This document shows, in pieces, positions 8,866-17,051 of a stretch of 64,000 nt of DNA. Below the pieces are notes generated by a model. It did no database searches. It was not told the DNA's origin and saw nothing but the letters and a program-made list of their open reading frames with translations. The position numbers and the translations under genes are program-made. Position 1 is the stretch's first letter; each line of letters opens with the position of its first letter. Source of the DNA: Thiocystis violacea (GTDB lineage Bacteria; Pseudomonadota; Gammaproteobacteria; Chromatiales; Chromatiaceae); NCBI RefSeq assembly GCF_016583575.1, contig NZ_NRRG01000005.1, positions 62,001-126,000 on the forward strand, written 5' to 3'.

Positions 8866-9990
8866 ATGCTGGGCATCCTCGATCGTTATATCCTGCGTGA
8901 AGTGACGAAGGTCTTTCTGGCGATCATTCTGGTGCTGGTGCTGATCGTCGCCAGTCTGATGTTCCTGCGCACCCTGGAGGAGGTGAATGTCGGCGGGCTT
9001 GGGGTGGATGTGGTCTTCCTTTATCTGCGCCTGCAACTCCTGCGGGACGCCTCTAGTCTGCTGCCCCCCGCCTTTTTCCTGGCCCTGCTGGTGACGCTCA
9101 GCCGGCTCTCCCGCGACAGCGAGCTGATCGCCATGAATGCCTGTGGCGTCGGGCCGCCGCGTCTCTATCTCATCTTCCTCCTGCTGGCCATCCCCGTCGC
9201 CCTGATCACTGGCTGGTTCGCCCTCGATCTCAAGCCGCGCGCGGCGGCCGGGATCCAGGAGATCCGTCTGCAACAGCAGGGACAGGCGGCCCAGATCGCC
9301 GGCTTGCAGCCCGGTCGTTTCTACGTCGAGGAGCAGGGGGAGGTAGTGGTCTACATCGGGGAGATCGATCGGCGCAAATCGCTTGAGAAGGTTTTCATCC
9401 TGGACCGGCGCGGCGGAACCACCCGGTTGGTGGTGAGCGACCGTGGGGCGCACCGCATCGAGGAGGTCACGGGCGACCATCTCGTCGCCCTGAATCGCGG
9501 CCATCGCTTCGATGGTCAGCCGGGCTCCGGGGCCTATCTCGTCGGTGATTTCGAGGAATACCTGATCCGGATTCCTGGGGCGGGTCCGGCCAAGCGGGCG
9601 AGCACCAAGCGGGCCACGACCCCGACGGCGGATCTGCTGCGTTCGCCAGAGCTCGGCGACCGGGTCGAACTGGAGCATCGCATCGCCGCCCCGCTAGCGA
9701 TCTTCACCCTGGTCTTGCTGGCGATTCCGCTGGTCGATCCATCGCCGCGCCAACGGGCGTCCGGGCGCCTCTTGTTGGCTTTCCTGGCCTATTTCAGCTT
9801 TTTCAACCTGCAGCGACTCGCCGAAAGCTGGCTGGAGACCGGGGTAACGCCCTCCTGGCTGACCAGTTTCTGGTATCAATTCGCCATTCTGGCGTTCGTG
9901 CAACTGGTGCTGCTGCCCGAGAACGCCTGGATCAAGCGGCTAAGGGATTGGCGGCCGGGGTCGCGCGTGGCGAGAGCCGAGGGAGCCTGA
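8866..9990 (+). CDS. lptF: LPS export ABC transporter permease LptF
   Basis: About 374 residues in the YjgP/YjgQ fold: three N-terminal membrane helices (first near residues 12-35), a large periplasmic beta-jellyroll, then three C-terminal helices. The segments 'DSELIAMNACG' and 'RVELEHRIAAPLAIF' are typical of LptF rather than LptG. LptF, LptG and LptB2 form the inner-membrane LPS extractor. The ATG at 8866 is preceded by GAGG with good spacing; a GTG at 8848 is a less likely alternative. Unlike in E. coli, lptG is not adjacent: it begins at 15261, with six genes in between. Confidence 0.9.
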   Translation: MLGILDRYILREVTKVFLAIILVLVLIVASLMFLRTLEEVNVGGLGVDVVFLYLRLQLLRDASSLLPPAFFLALLVTLSRLSRDSELIAMNACGVGPPRLYLIFLLLAIPVALITGWFALDLKPRAAAGIQEIRLQQQGQAAQIAGLQPGRFYVEEQGEVVVYIGEIDRRKSLEKVFILDRRGGTTRLVVSDRGAHRIEEVTGDHLVALNRGHRFDGQPGSGAYLVGDFEEYLIRIPGAGPAKRASTKRATTPTADLLRSPELGDRVELEHRIAAPLAIFTLVLLAIPLVDPSPRQRASGRLLLAFLAYFSFFNLQRLAESWLETGVTPSWLTSFWYQFAILAFVQLVLLPENAWIKRLRDWRPGSRVARAEGA

Positions 9991-10257
9991 GCCGGAAGCA
10001 CCGGCTGGCTGGATCCTTCCGGGAAACCTTGTGCCCGTGATCCGTCCGGTCATCCAATTCCGGAGCTTTCGGTCGGGTACGGAGGTTCCCGGAAATCGCC
10101 TCGGGCGAGTGGCCGAGGCTGATCGGGCGTGCCCGTCCTGGATGCTCGGATGGTTCGGGATACTGGCGGAAGCTGGAGCAGGAACTGGAGGGGCGGGGTG
10201 GACGAGACGGCCCACCCGTGCCAGGTCGGGGTGCGGGGAAGGGGACCGGCGGTCGCC

Positions 10258-10461
10258 CTAGGCCTCGGTCGCGCCCTCGGCTTCAGCTTCGGCCTCGACG
10301 GGCTTGGCCTTCGGCGTGGGCATGGTGATCAGCTTCTCCTCGACCAGGATCGCATGCTTTTCGTCGCCGTTGATCCACTTCTTGTTCTTGCCCTTGACGG
10401 CATAGTGGCCGGAATTCTTCTGGTACAGGGTGTAATCGGCGGTTTTCTTGAGCTTCTGCAT
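10258..10461 (-). CDS. Small conserved hypothetical protein
   Basis: A 67-residue protein with a basic, aromatic N-terminal half (TLYQKNSGHYAVKGKNKKW) and an acidic Ala/Glu tail (EAEAEAEGATEA). The 'YQKxSGxYAVKGKxKKWxNGDxK' pattern looks like a compact conserved domain, but I cannot assign a function. It is transcribed in the same direction as the DUF4342 gene, 57 bases downstream of it, so the two may be co-transcribed. Confidence 0.65.
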   Translation of the reverse strand: MQKLKKTADYTLYQKNSGHYAVKGKNKKWINGDEKHAILVEEKLITMPTPKAKPVEAEAEAEGATEA

Positions 10462-10518
10462 CGGATTTCTCGGGTGTGTTGCGTTCGGTTGAATGAATGG
10501 TTCGTGGTTGGTTTGGTG

Positions 10519-10818
10519 TCAGTCGTCGTCGAACCGACCGCCGCGCGGCGGCTGGTCGCGTTCGATCTCGATCCTGAATTGGGTCACGAGCGCGGCGATC
10601 GCGGCGATCGCCACCAGCATCGGCGTGAGCAGCGTCAGCACGGCGGCGACGGCGACACCCGCGGTCAGCGGGATGTCGACGAGAACCCGGCCGCTCGGCC
10701 GACGCACGATGAGCCGGCGGAGATTGCCCTGATCAAGCAGATCCTTGGCCCTGTCGAGCAGTGTCGAACCGCCGAGTCCGATCTCGTCGGGCGGACGGCG
10801 TCCATCGCGGTTTCTCAT
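10519..10818 (-). CDS. DUF4342 domain protein, membrane-associated
   Basis: A 99-residue protein with the DUF4342 core: 'GNLRRLIVRRPSGRVLVDIPLT' (residues about 31-52), then two short hydrophobic segments, VAVAAVLTLLTPMLVAIAAIAALV, near residues 55-78. The N-terminus is basic and disordered, and the C-terminus is acidic. The family is widespread and uncharacterised; the hydrophobic stretch suggests membrane association. Confidence 0.75.
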   Translation of the reverse strand: MRNRDGRRPPDEIGLGGSTLLDRAKDLLDQGNLRRLIVRRPSGRVLVDIPLTAGVAVAAVLTLLTPMLVAIAAIAALVTQFRIEIERDQPPRGGRFDDD

Positions 10819-10921
10819 GGCTACCTCGCTTCGCCCAAAAGGATCCGGGCCGGATAGAATCGCGCATTTTACCCTGTTTAGGCGCGCGGCGTGAATCCGG
10901 ATTCATGGATGATTCAGAGCG

Positions 10922-11908
10922 TTAGGCGGACCAGAGCGGTCCTTCCTCCATGGCCGCGATCTGCTCGCGGAGCTGAAGGATGTGGTTCTGCCAGTAGTGC
11001 TGGGTGCCGAACCAGGTGAAGGCGGCGGGAAACGCCGGATCCTCCCAGCGGCGCGCCAGCCAGGCGGCGTGATGGATGATGCGCAGGGTGCGCAGTGCCT
11101 CGATCAGGTGCAACTCGCGGTGATCCAGCTCGTGGAAATCCTCGTAGCCGGCCAGGATGTCGGCAAGCTGGCGGCTCATCTCGTCGCGCTCGCCCGAAAG
11201 CAGCAGCCAGAGATCCTGGATGGCGGGGCCCATGCGGGCATCGTCGAAATCGACGAAGTGCGGCCCGGCATCGGTCCAGAGCAGGTTGCCGAGGTGACAG
11301 TCACCATGCAGTCGGATCAGGCCGATGGTTCCGGCGCGGGCGTAAGCGTCCCGCACGCCTTGCAGGGCCTGGTCGACGACACTAGTGTAGGCGGGCAGCA
11401 GATCGGTCGGGATCCAGTCGTGGGCGAGCAGGTCATCGCGCGGTTCGGTCCCGAAGCTGGCGATGTCGAGGGTTGGTCGATGCGCGAAAGGCGTCACCGC
11501 GCCGATGGCATGGATACGGCCGATGAAACGTCCGATCCATTCGAGTACGCCAGGGTGGTCCAGCTCGGGCGCGCGACCGCCCCGGCGCGGCGAGAGTGAA
11601 AAACGATAACCGCCATGTTCGTGCAGGGTGCGGCCGTCGACGATGGCGGGCGGGACGGCTGGGATCTCGTGCTCGGCCAGCGTCAGGGTGAAGCCGTGCT
11701 CCTCCAGGATGGCCGCGTCGCTCCAGCGTCCCGGACGGTAGAACTTGACGATGACGGGTTGGGCGTCCTCGATGCCGACCTGATAGACCCGGTTCTCGTA
11801 GCTGTTGAGCGCGAGCAGGCGTCCATCGGTCAGGAGGCCCGTGCTCTCCACGGCATCCAGTACCAGGTCGGGGCCGAGGTCGGAATAGGGTGTTGGATTC
11901 GTTGTCAT
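10922..11908 (-). CDS. srkA: Stress response kinase A (YihE/SrkA)
   Basis: A 328-residue aminoglycoside-phosphotransferase-fold kinase. The catalytic loop is LHGDCHLGNLLW and the metal-binding Asp is in FVDFDDARMGPA, followed by QDLWLLLSGE. These blocks and the length match E. coli SrkA (YihE), a Ser/Thr kinase that counters stress-induced cell death by acting against MazF-type toxicity. It stands alone on the minus strand. Confidence 0.9.
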   Translation of the reverse strand: MTTNPTPYSDLGPDLVLDAVESTGLLTDGRLLALNSYENRVYQVGIEDAQPVIVKFYRPGRWSDAAILEEHGFTLTLAEHEIPAVPPAIVDGRTLHEHGGYRFSLSPRRGGRAPELDHPGVLEWIGRFIGRIHAIGAVTPFAHRPTLDIASFGTEPRDDLLAHDWIPTDLLPAYTSVVDQALQGVRDAYARAGTIGLIRLHGDCHLGNLLWTDAGPHFVDFDDARMGPAIQDLWLLLSGERDEMSRQLADILAGYEDFHELDHRELHLIEALRTLRIIHHAAWLARRWEDPAFPAAFTWFGTQHYWQNHILQLREQIAAMEEGPLWSA

Positions 11909-12032
11909 GGCCGGATTCTATAGACCCCGGTCCATTTGCTCCACTCGACGGGGCCTCGGTCGCGGCGCGTGCCTGTTCGCCGGCTTTTGAGCCAGGGGCG
12001 AGCCAGCCGGTCCGCTGGCTCGCCGGGTCCGT

Positions 12033-12377
12033 TCAGATCATGTAACTGAGGGCTTCCTCGCCCGGATGTGGAAGTCCGGCGATGCGCCAGGCTTCGCGGC
12101 AGGAGCCGAACATCCGCCGCACCGCGTCACGTTCCATGCCGTGGGTGCGGCAGATCTGCGAGACCGGGGGCAGGGCGCCGTAGGTCAGGCGATGCTCGCG
12201 CAGGTAGTAGATGACCGCCCAATGATCGGGCGTCAATGGCCATACGCCGTCCATCTTGGCGATGAAGCGGGCCATGCCCCGGTTCCAGAGTTCGGGATCG
12301 ACCAGGAATCCGGCTTCATCGAGCGGAAGGTGGCGCTTGGCGGCGGTTGTCGGCTGTTGGCCGTGGGACTGAATCAT
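12033..12377 (-). CDS. DsrC/TusE-family protein without the catalytic cysteines
   Basis: A 114-residue protein with the DsrC fold signatures 'GFLVDPELWNRGMA', 'LTPDHWAVIYYLREH' and a C-terminal arm 'REAWRIAGLPHP'. In DsrC two cysteines in this arm carry sulfur: one just before the 'xxAGLPKP' block and one as penultimate residue. Here the first position is Trp, and the tail after GLPHP is replaced by GEEALSYMI with no Cys. One Cys (FGSC) lies a few residues upstream of the canonical site. It therefore cannot work as a standard sulfur carrier and resembles the regulatory-type (RspA) group of the family. The ATG at 12377 follows AAGGAG. Confidence 0.8.
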   Translation of the reverse strand: MIQSHGQQPTTAAKRHLPLDEAGFLVDPELWNRGMARFIAKMDGVWPLTPDHWAVIYYLREHRLTYGALPPVSQICRTHGMERDAVRRMFGSCREAWRIAGLPHPGEEALSYMI

Positions 12378-12651
12378 GACTCCATCGCTCCTTGTGCGTG
12401 GTTGAGGCGCCAAATCGATCTATGTCCGCATGAATTTAATTAATCATAGTCGACAAATCCAGTTGGAATAGTCGGATCCTCAAGCGGGTGGTCCCGAGGA
12501 GGCTTGGCCGGGCCCGCTCCACATCGTCATCAAAGGTTCATGATCCGATGATCCGGGAGGGTGTTAGGCTGGCTTTCCCTGAGAACGAGTGGGTGATTCG
12601 CGATGCGGTATCCGATTTCGGACAGGTCGATGGCTGGGGAGATCAAGCGCC

Positions 12652-13620
12652 ATGTCCAGATCGCTGGATGATCCATTGGATCCAAACGATCGCGCCGAGT
12701 CCGTGATCAAGCGGATTCTGCTCGGGCTGGTCGAGGTACTGGAGGCCAATGTCGCGGGCGCCCGTTCGGGCAGGGATAGCGAATGCCTGCACGATCTGCG
12801 GGTCGCGACCCGTCGCACCCGTTCGGCGCTGGGTCAGATCAAGGACCTATGGCCCGCCGAGCGGGTGCTCGCGTACCAGGAGCGCTTCACCTGGCTCCAG
12901 CGGGTCACGGGGCCGATGCGCGATCTCGACGTCTATCTGCTGGCGTTCGACGGGTATCGAGAGAGCCTGCCCGACTCGCTCCGACCCCGGTTGGAGCCGT
13001 TGCGTGACTTTCTGATCTCCAGCCAGGAGCGGGAGCGGCTGGTTCTGGCCGAGACGCTGGACTCATCCGAGTTTCAATCGCTCATGCGCGATTGGCGGGC
13101 CTTCTTGACGGCACCGGCCTCCACCGACCCGGTTGCGGCGAACGCCGGGCGCCCCATCAAGGCCGTGGCCGACGAGCGCATCCGTCGTCTGGTTAAACGG
13201 GTGCGGCGCGAAGGGAGGGCGATCGACCGCGACTCACCCCCGACCCAGTTGCACGAGCTTCGCAAGAGTTGCAAGAAGCTGCGCTATCTGATCGAGTTCT
13301 TCGGGAGTCTCCATCCGCAAGAGGAGATCCGAGCGATTCTCAAGCCGCTCAAGCGATTGCTGGATCAGTTGGGCGCTTATCAGGATCTGGCCGTCCAGGC
13401 GGCGCATCTTGAGGAAATCGCCGAACGCATGGGCGCCGAATCCAAGGCGAGTGTCGGAACCCTGCTCGCGATGGGGGCGCTGATCGCGGATCTGCTGGCC
13501 CGTCGGCAGGCGGCGCGGGATCGCTTCGCCGAGTCCTTCGCCGCGTTCGACGAGTCCGCGCATTGGCGGCGTTACAAGGCGCTGTTCTGGCCATCGGCCC
13601 GCGACGATGGGGCGGCGTGA
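12652..13620 (+). CDS. CHAD domain protein (polyphosphate-associated)
   Basis: A 322-residue, all-helical protein built of two homologous halves, each with the conserved CHAD histidine motif: HDLRVATRRTR starting at residue 47 and HELRKSCKKLRY starting at residue 201. The many Arg/Lys residues form the basic channel that binds inorganic polyphosphate in known CHAD proteins, which localise to polyphosphate granules. There is no fused CYTH domain. The ATG at 12652 is preceded by GGGGAGA with suitable spacing; a GTG at 12589 is less likely. Confidence 0.88.
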   Translation: MSRSLDDPLDPNDRAESVIKRILLGLVEVLEANVAGARSGRDSECLHDLRVATRRTRSALGQIKDLWPAERVLAYQERFTWLQRVTGPMRDLDVYLLAFDGYRESLPDSLRPRLEPLRDFLISSQERERLVLAETLDSSEFQSLMRDWRAFLTAPASTDPVAANAGRPIKAVADERIRRLVKRVRREGRAIDRDSPPTQLHELRKSCKKLRYLIEFFGSLHPQEEIRAILKPLKRLLDQLGAYQDLAVQAAHLEEIAERMGAESKASVGTLLAMGALIADLLARRQAARDRFAESFAAFDESAHWRRYKALFWPSARDDGAA

Positions 13621-13648
13621 CCGCTTCGGTCACGCCACGACCACGTCG

Positions 13649-15148
13649 CTATTCGGTCGCTCCGCTGCGATCGAGCAACCACTGAGTGAGTAGCGCGACC
13701 GGACGACCGGTGCCGCCCTTCTCCTTACCGCCGAGCCAGGCGATGCCGGCGATGTCCAGATGCGCCCAGCGGTACTTCTTGGTGAAGCGCGACAGGAAGC
13801 AGGCGGCGGTGATGGCACCGCCCTCGCGTCCGCCGACGTTGGCCATGTCCGCGAAGTTGCTGTCGAGCTGGGACTGATAGTCGTCCCATAGGGGCAGGCG
13901 CCAGGCGCGGTCGCCGGCGGCCTCGCCGGCCTTGAGGATCTCCTCGGCGAGCCCGTCGTCGGCGCTGAAGAGTCCGGCGGGATGCTTGCCGAGCGCCACC
14001 ACGCAGGCGCCCGTGAGGGTGGCCAGGTCGATCACCGCGGCGGGCTCGAAACGCTCGCAGTAGGTCAGGGCATCGCAGAGGATGAGACGGCCCTCGGCGT
14101 CCGTGTTGAGGATTTCGATGGTCTGGCCGGACAGACTGGTGACGATGTCGCCCGGCTTGTTGGCCGCTCCGTCGGGCAGGTTTTCCGAGGCGGGCACGAT
14201 ACCGATCAGGTGAATGGGCAGCCCCAGCTCGCAGGCCGCGCGCATGGTGCCCAGGACGCTCGCGCCGCCGCACATGTCGTACTTCATCTCGTCCATCTCG
14301 GCGGCGGGCTTGAGCGAGATGCCGCCGGCGTCGAAGGTGAGCCCCTTGCCGACCAGGACCAGCGGCTTGGTGTCGGACTTGGTGCCCCGGTAGTGCATGA
14401 CTATCAGCTTGGCGGGTTGGCGGCTGCCATGCGAGACCGAGAGCAGGGCGCCCATGCCAAGCTCCGCCATCCGATCCTCTTCCAGCACCTCGACCTTGAG
14501 GGCCTTGTAAGTTTCCCCGAGCCGGCGCGCCTGATCGGCCAGATAGCTCGGCGTGCAGACATTGCCCGGCAGGTTGCCCAGCTCCTTGGCCAGTCGGATG
14601 CCATCGGCCATGGCGCGGCCGTGGCGGACGGCCCGTTCGGCGGGCGCGGTCTCCGGCTTCGTGTCGACCCAGAGGGTGAGACGCTTGAGCGGTGTCTTGG
14701 GTGCCTGCTTGTCCTCCTTGGTCGCACTGTAGCGATAGAGCTTGTCATCGATGGTGACGACCGCGTCGCGCACACCGGCGTAGACATCCATTCCCTCCGG
14801 GCGCGATTCGGGTAGCGCGAGCGTGGCCTCCCCGGCACCGCTCTGCTGGAGCACGACGGCGATGGCGGCGAGCGCCTTGCGATAGTTGGCGCGCGTGAAC
14901 TCCTTCTTCTTGCCGCATCCGACGAGCAGAACCCGCTCGGCGGCCAGTCCGGGGAGGTCGTAGAGCATCAGGGTCCGACCCGCGTCGCCCTCCAGGTCGC
15001 CCATCTTGAGCCGTTCCGTCAAGCGTCCGCCGGTGACCTTGTCCATGGCCTCGGCCGGTCCGGTGAGCTTGCGTTTTTCAAAGATTCCGAGCACCAGACA
15101 GGGGGTCTTGTGGGCGGCGAGGTCACCGGTCTTGATCTTGAATTCCAT
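13649..15148 (-). CDS. pepA: Leucyl aminopeptidase PepA (M17)
   Basis: A 499-residue M17 aminopeptidase. The family signature NTDAEGR is at residues 348-354, and the metal-binding GKGLTFDAGGISLKP lies upstream of it. AGGAG precedes the ATG at 15148 by six bases. PepA cleaves N-terminal residues with two metal ions; in E. coli it also binds DNA. It is divergent to lptG with 112 bases between them, echoing the pepA/lptFG divergence of enterics, although lptF is missing from this spot. Confidence 0.96.
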   Translation of the reverse strand: MEFKIKTGDLAAHKTPCLVLGIFEKRKLTGPAEAMDKVTGGRLTERLKMGDLEGDAGRTLMLYDLPGLAAERVLLVGCGKKKEFTRANYRKALAAIAVVLQQSGAGEATLALPESRPEGMDVYAGVRDAVVTIDDKLYRYSATKEDKQAPKTPLKRLTLWVDTKPETAPAERAVRHGRAMADGIRLAKELGNLPGNVCTPSYLADQARRLGETYKALKVEVLEEDRMAELGMGALLSVSHGSRQPAKLIVMHYRGTKSDTKPLVLVGKGLTFDAGGISLKPAAEMDEMKYDMCGGASVLGTMRAACELGLPIHLIGIVPASENLPDGAANKPGDIVTSLSGQTIEILNTDAEGRLILCDALTYCERFEPAAVIDLATLTGACVVALGKHPAGLFSADDGLAEEILKAGEAAGDRAWRLPLWDDYQSQLDSNFADMANVGGREGGAITAACFLSRFTKKYRWAHLDIAGIAWLGGKEKGGTGRPVALLTQWLLDRSGATE

Positions 15149-15260
15149 CGGGGGCTCCTGGCGATCGGTCTAAAGAGTCGAAACCAGCGCGCTCTGGCTG
15201 GCTCCATCCAATGTTAGGATGAATCCTTCGAAGTCTACCCAAGGACAGTCCCTGGTCGTA

Positions 15261-16325
15261 GTGAGAATCCTCGATCGTTATCTCGCCTGGGCGGTGATGA
15301 GCGGCACCCTGCTGACGCTGGGTGGGCTGCTGCCGCTGATGGGCGTCTTCATCCTGTCCGACGAGATCGACGCCATCGGCGTCGAGCGTTATGGGTTGGC
15401 CGAGGCCCTGCTGTTCATGCTGCTGAGCCTGCCGCGCTATCTCTATCAGATCTTTCCCATCGCGACCCTGATCGGGGCACTGATCGGTCTCGGCGCGCTG
15501 GCCAGCCGCTCGGAGCTGGTGGCCATGCGCGCCGCGGGTCTCTCGGTCGCCCAGATCGTGCGCGCGGGTCTGATCGGCGGACTGCTGCTCGCCCTGCTCG
15601 CGGTCATCCTGGGCGAGCTGGTCGCTCCAATCGCGGAACAGCGCGCCGTCGAATTGAGGCGCCAAGCGCTCTCGGGCGAGGTCGCGCAACGCACGCCCTA
15701 CGGATTCTGGGCGATCGACGACGGTTCCTATGTGAATATCCGCGAGATCCGATCCGGGACCAGTCTCCGCGATATTTCCATGTATCGGCTCGACACCGCC
15801 AACGGCTCGCTGGTGGCCAGTCATGCCGAGGGCGCGCGCTACCGTGACGGACGCTGGGTGCTGGAGGGGATCGCCCGCAGCCGGGTGGACGCCACTGGCG
15901 TCAAGGTCGAACAGATCGAGCAGGCGGAGTGGGGGTCGATGCTCGACCCTGGCCTGCTCAGGATCGTGGTCGCGGATCCGCATGCACTCCCGGTGTGGGG
16001 GCTGTACAAATACATCCGCTTCATGTCGATCAACAAGCAGGACGCGGGGCCCTACGAGGTCGCCTTCTGGGGCAAGGTGCTCCATCCGGTGCTGACCCTG
16101 TCGATGATCCTGATCGCGATTCCCCTGCTGCTGGGATCCTCGCGCAGCACCGGGATGGGGCGGAGGATGCTGGTCGGCGTACTGGTCGGGATCCTCTATT
16201 ACATGGTCAGCCGGACCTTCGCCTATCTGGCGCTACTCTTTGGCATGAGTCCGTTCCTCGCGGCCGTCGCGCCGCCGGCCCTGTTCATCGGCGCCGCCCT
16301 GCTCCTGCTGAGACGCCTGGGATAG
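15261..16325 (+). CDS. lptG: LPS export ABC transporter permease LptG
   Basis: About 354 residues with the YjgP/YjgQ architecture: three N-terminal helices, a periplasmic jellyroll and three C-terminal helices. 'SRSELVAMRAAGLS', 'NKQDAGPYEVAFWGKVLHP' and 'MGRRMLVGVLVGILYY' are characteristic of LptG. Translation probably starts at the GTG at 15261 (giving MRILDRYLAW, as in other LptG proteins); an ATG at 15219 is an alternative. It is divergent to pepA and convergent to the RDD gene. Confidence 0.9.
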   Translation: MRILDRYLAWAVMSGTLLTLGGLLPLMGVFILSDEIDAIGVERYGLAEALLFMLLSLPRYLYQIFPIATLIGALIGLGALASRSELVAMRAAGLSVAQIVRAGLIGGLLLALLAVILGELVAPIAEQRAVELRRQALSGEVAQRTPYGFWAIDDGSYVNIREIRSGTSLRDISMYRLDTANGSLVASHAEGARYRDGRWVLEGIARSRVDATGVKVEQIEQAEWGSMLDPGLLRIVVADPHALPVWGLYKYIRFMSINKQDAGPYEVAFWGKVLHPVLTLSMILIAIPLLLGSSRSTGMGRRMLVGVLVGILYYMVSRTFAYLALLFGMSPFLAAVAPPALFIGAALLLLRRLG

Positions 16326-16448
16326 GGGCCGAGGCGGGCGACTGGGGACCGCGATCGACGCCAGTGGTCCACCGCTGGACCCCTTGCGATCGCGCGCCTA
16401 AAGGTGGCCTGGTAACGCTTCAAAACAACGGAACAGTCCGTCCTCTAG

Positions 16449-16473
16449 CCCCTCTCCCCAGCGGGGAGAGGGG
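16449..16473. repeat. Perfect 11-bp hairpin, CCCCTCTCCCC/GGGGAGAGGGG
   Basis: An 11-base arm, a three-base loop (AGC) and the exact complementary arm, followed by a further GGGGAGAGGGG-like tract. This is a common interspersed element between convergent genes, here lptG and the RDD gene. No T-tract follows, so it is not a classical intrinsic terminator, though it could protect transcript ends. Confidence 0.7.
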
Positions 16474-16529
16474 TTGGGGAGAGGGGAGAAGGCCGAGCCA
16501 ATCCGTATCCTTTGTTCTTGCACCGTTCC

Positions 16530-16985
16530 CTAGGCGTTCTTCGCCAGCATCACCAGGCGGGTATTGGATTTCCGGTCGTGCCAGGCGAGCCCCTCGCGGT
16601 TGAAGAGGCTCCACCAGAGACCGAGGCCGGCCGGAACCAGGCTCACGATCGACCAGACGAAACGCTTGATCGCGGTGCCGAGGCCGACCGATCCACCGTC
16701 GTTTCCGACCACCCGCAGGCGCCAGGCCCGCATCCCGAGCGTCTGTCCGCCGTGGGTCCAGAAGTAGACATAGAAGGCTCCGATGACGCCCAGCAGATAG
16801 AGACGCATGAGCGTCAGGGGCAGGAAGCTGTCATAAATCGGATGCCCGGTCAGAATCTCATAAGGTATGACGATGATGGCGTTGGCGAACATCAGAACGG
16901 CCACCAGCAGGACGAGATCGTACAGGAAGGCGCCGAGCCGCCGGAGGATCGATGGTTTCTTGGCTTGCGATACGTCGAGTTGCAT
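16530..16985 (-). CDS. RDD family integral membrane protein
   Basis: A 151-residue protein with the family signature in order: 'RRLGAFLYDLVLL' (the R-D pair, near residues 15-27), 'FWTHGGQTLGMRAWRLRVV' and 'GLAWHDRKSNTRLV'. Three hydrophobic segments lie at about residues 22-44, 62-85 and 115-130. RDD proteins are small membrane proteins of mostly unknown role, some implicated in ion transport. It is divergent to the sensor kinase. Confidence 0.88.
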   Translation of the reverse strand: MQLDVSQAKKPSILRRLGAFLYDLVLLVAVLMFANAIIVIPYEILTGHPIYDSFLPLTLMRLYLLGVIGAFYVYFWTHGGQTLGMRAWRLRVVGNDGGSVGLGTAIKRFVWSIVSLVPAGLGLWWSLFNREGLAWHDRKSNTRLVMLAKNA

Positions 16986-17019
16986 GTTTTTCAATGTCGA
17001 GTCTGTGTTGAATGAATAT

Positions 17020-17036
17020 GGCTTCGCGACGAAGCC
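17020..17036. promoter_or_regulatory. Inverted repeat GGCTTCG-CGA-CGAAGCC between divergent genes
   Basis: A perfect seven-base inverted repeat with a three-base centre in the short gap between the RDD gene and the histidine kinase. It could be an operator or a leader hairpin for the kinase transcript. No partner copy was identified. Confidence 0.4.
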
Positions 17037-17051
17037 GCCACTGTGATTCGG

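Noticed and set aside
16449-16473. Intrinsic terminator after lptG
   Set aside because: The hairpin is perfect but no T-tract follows; it was kept only as a repeat.
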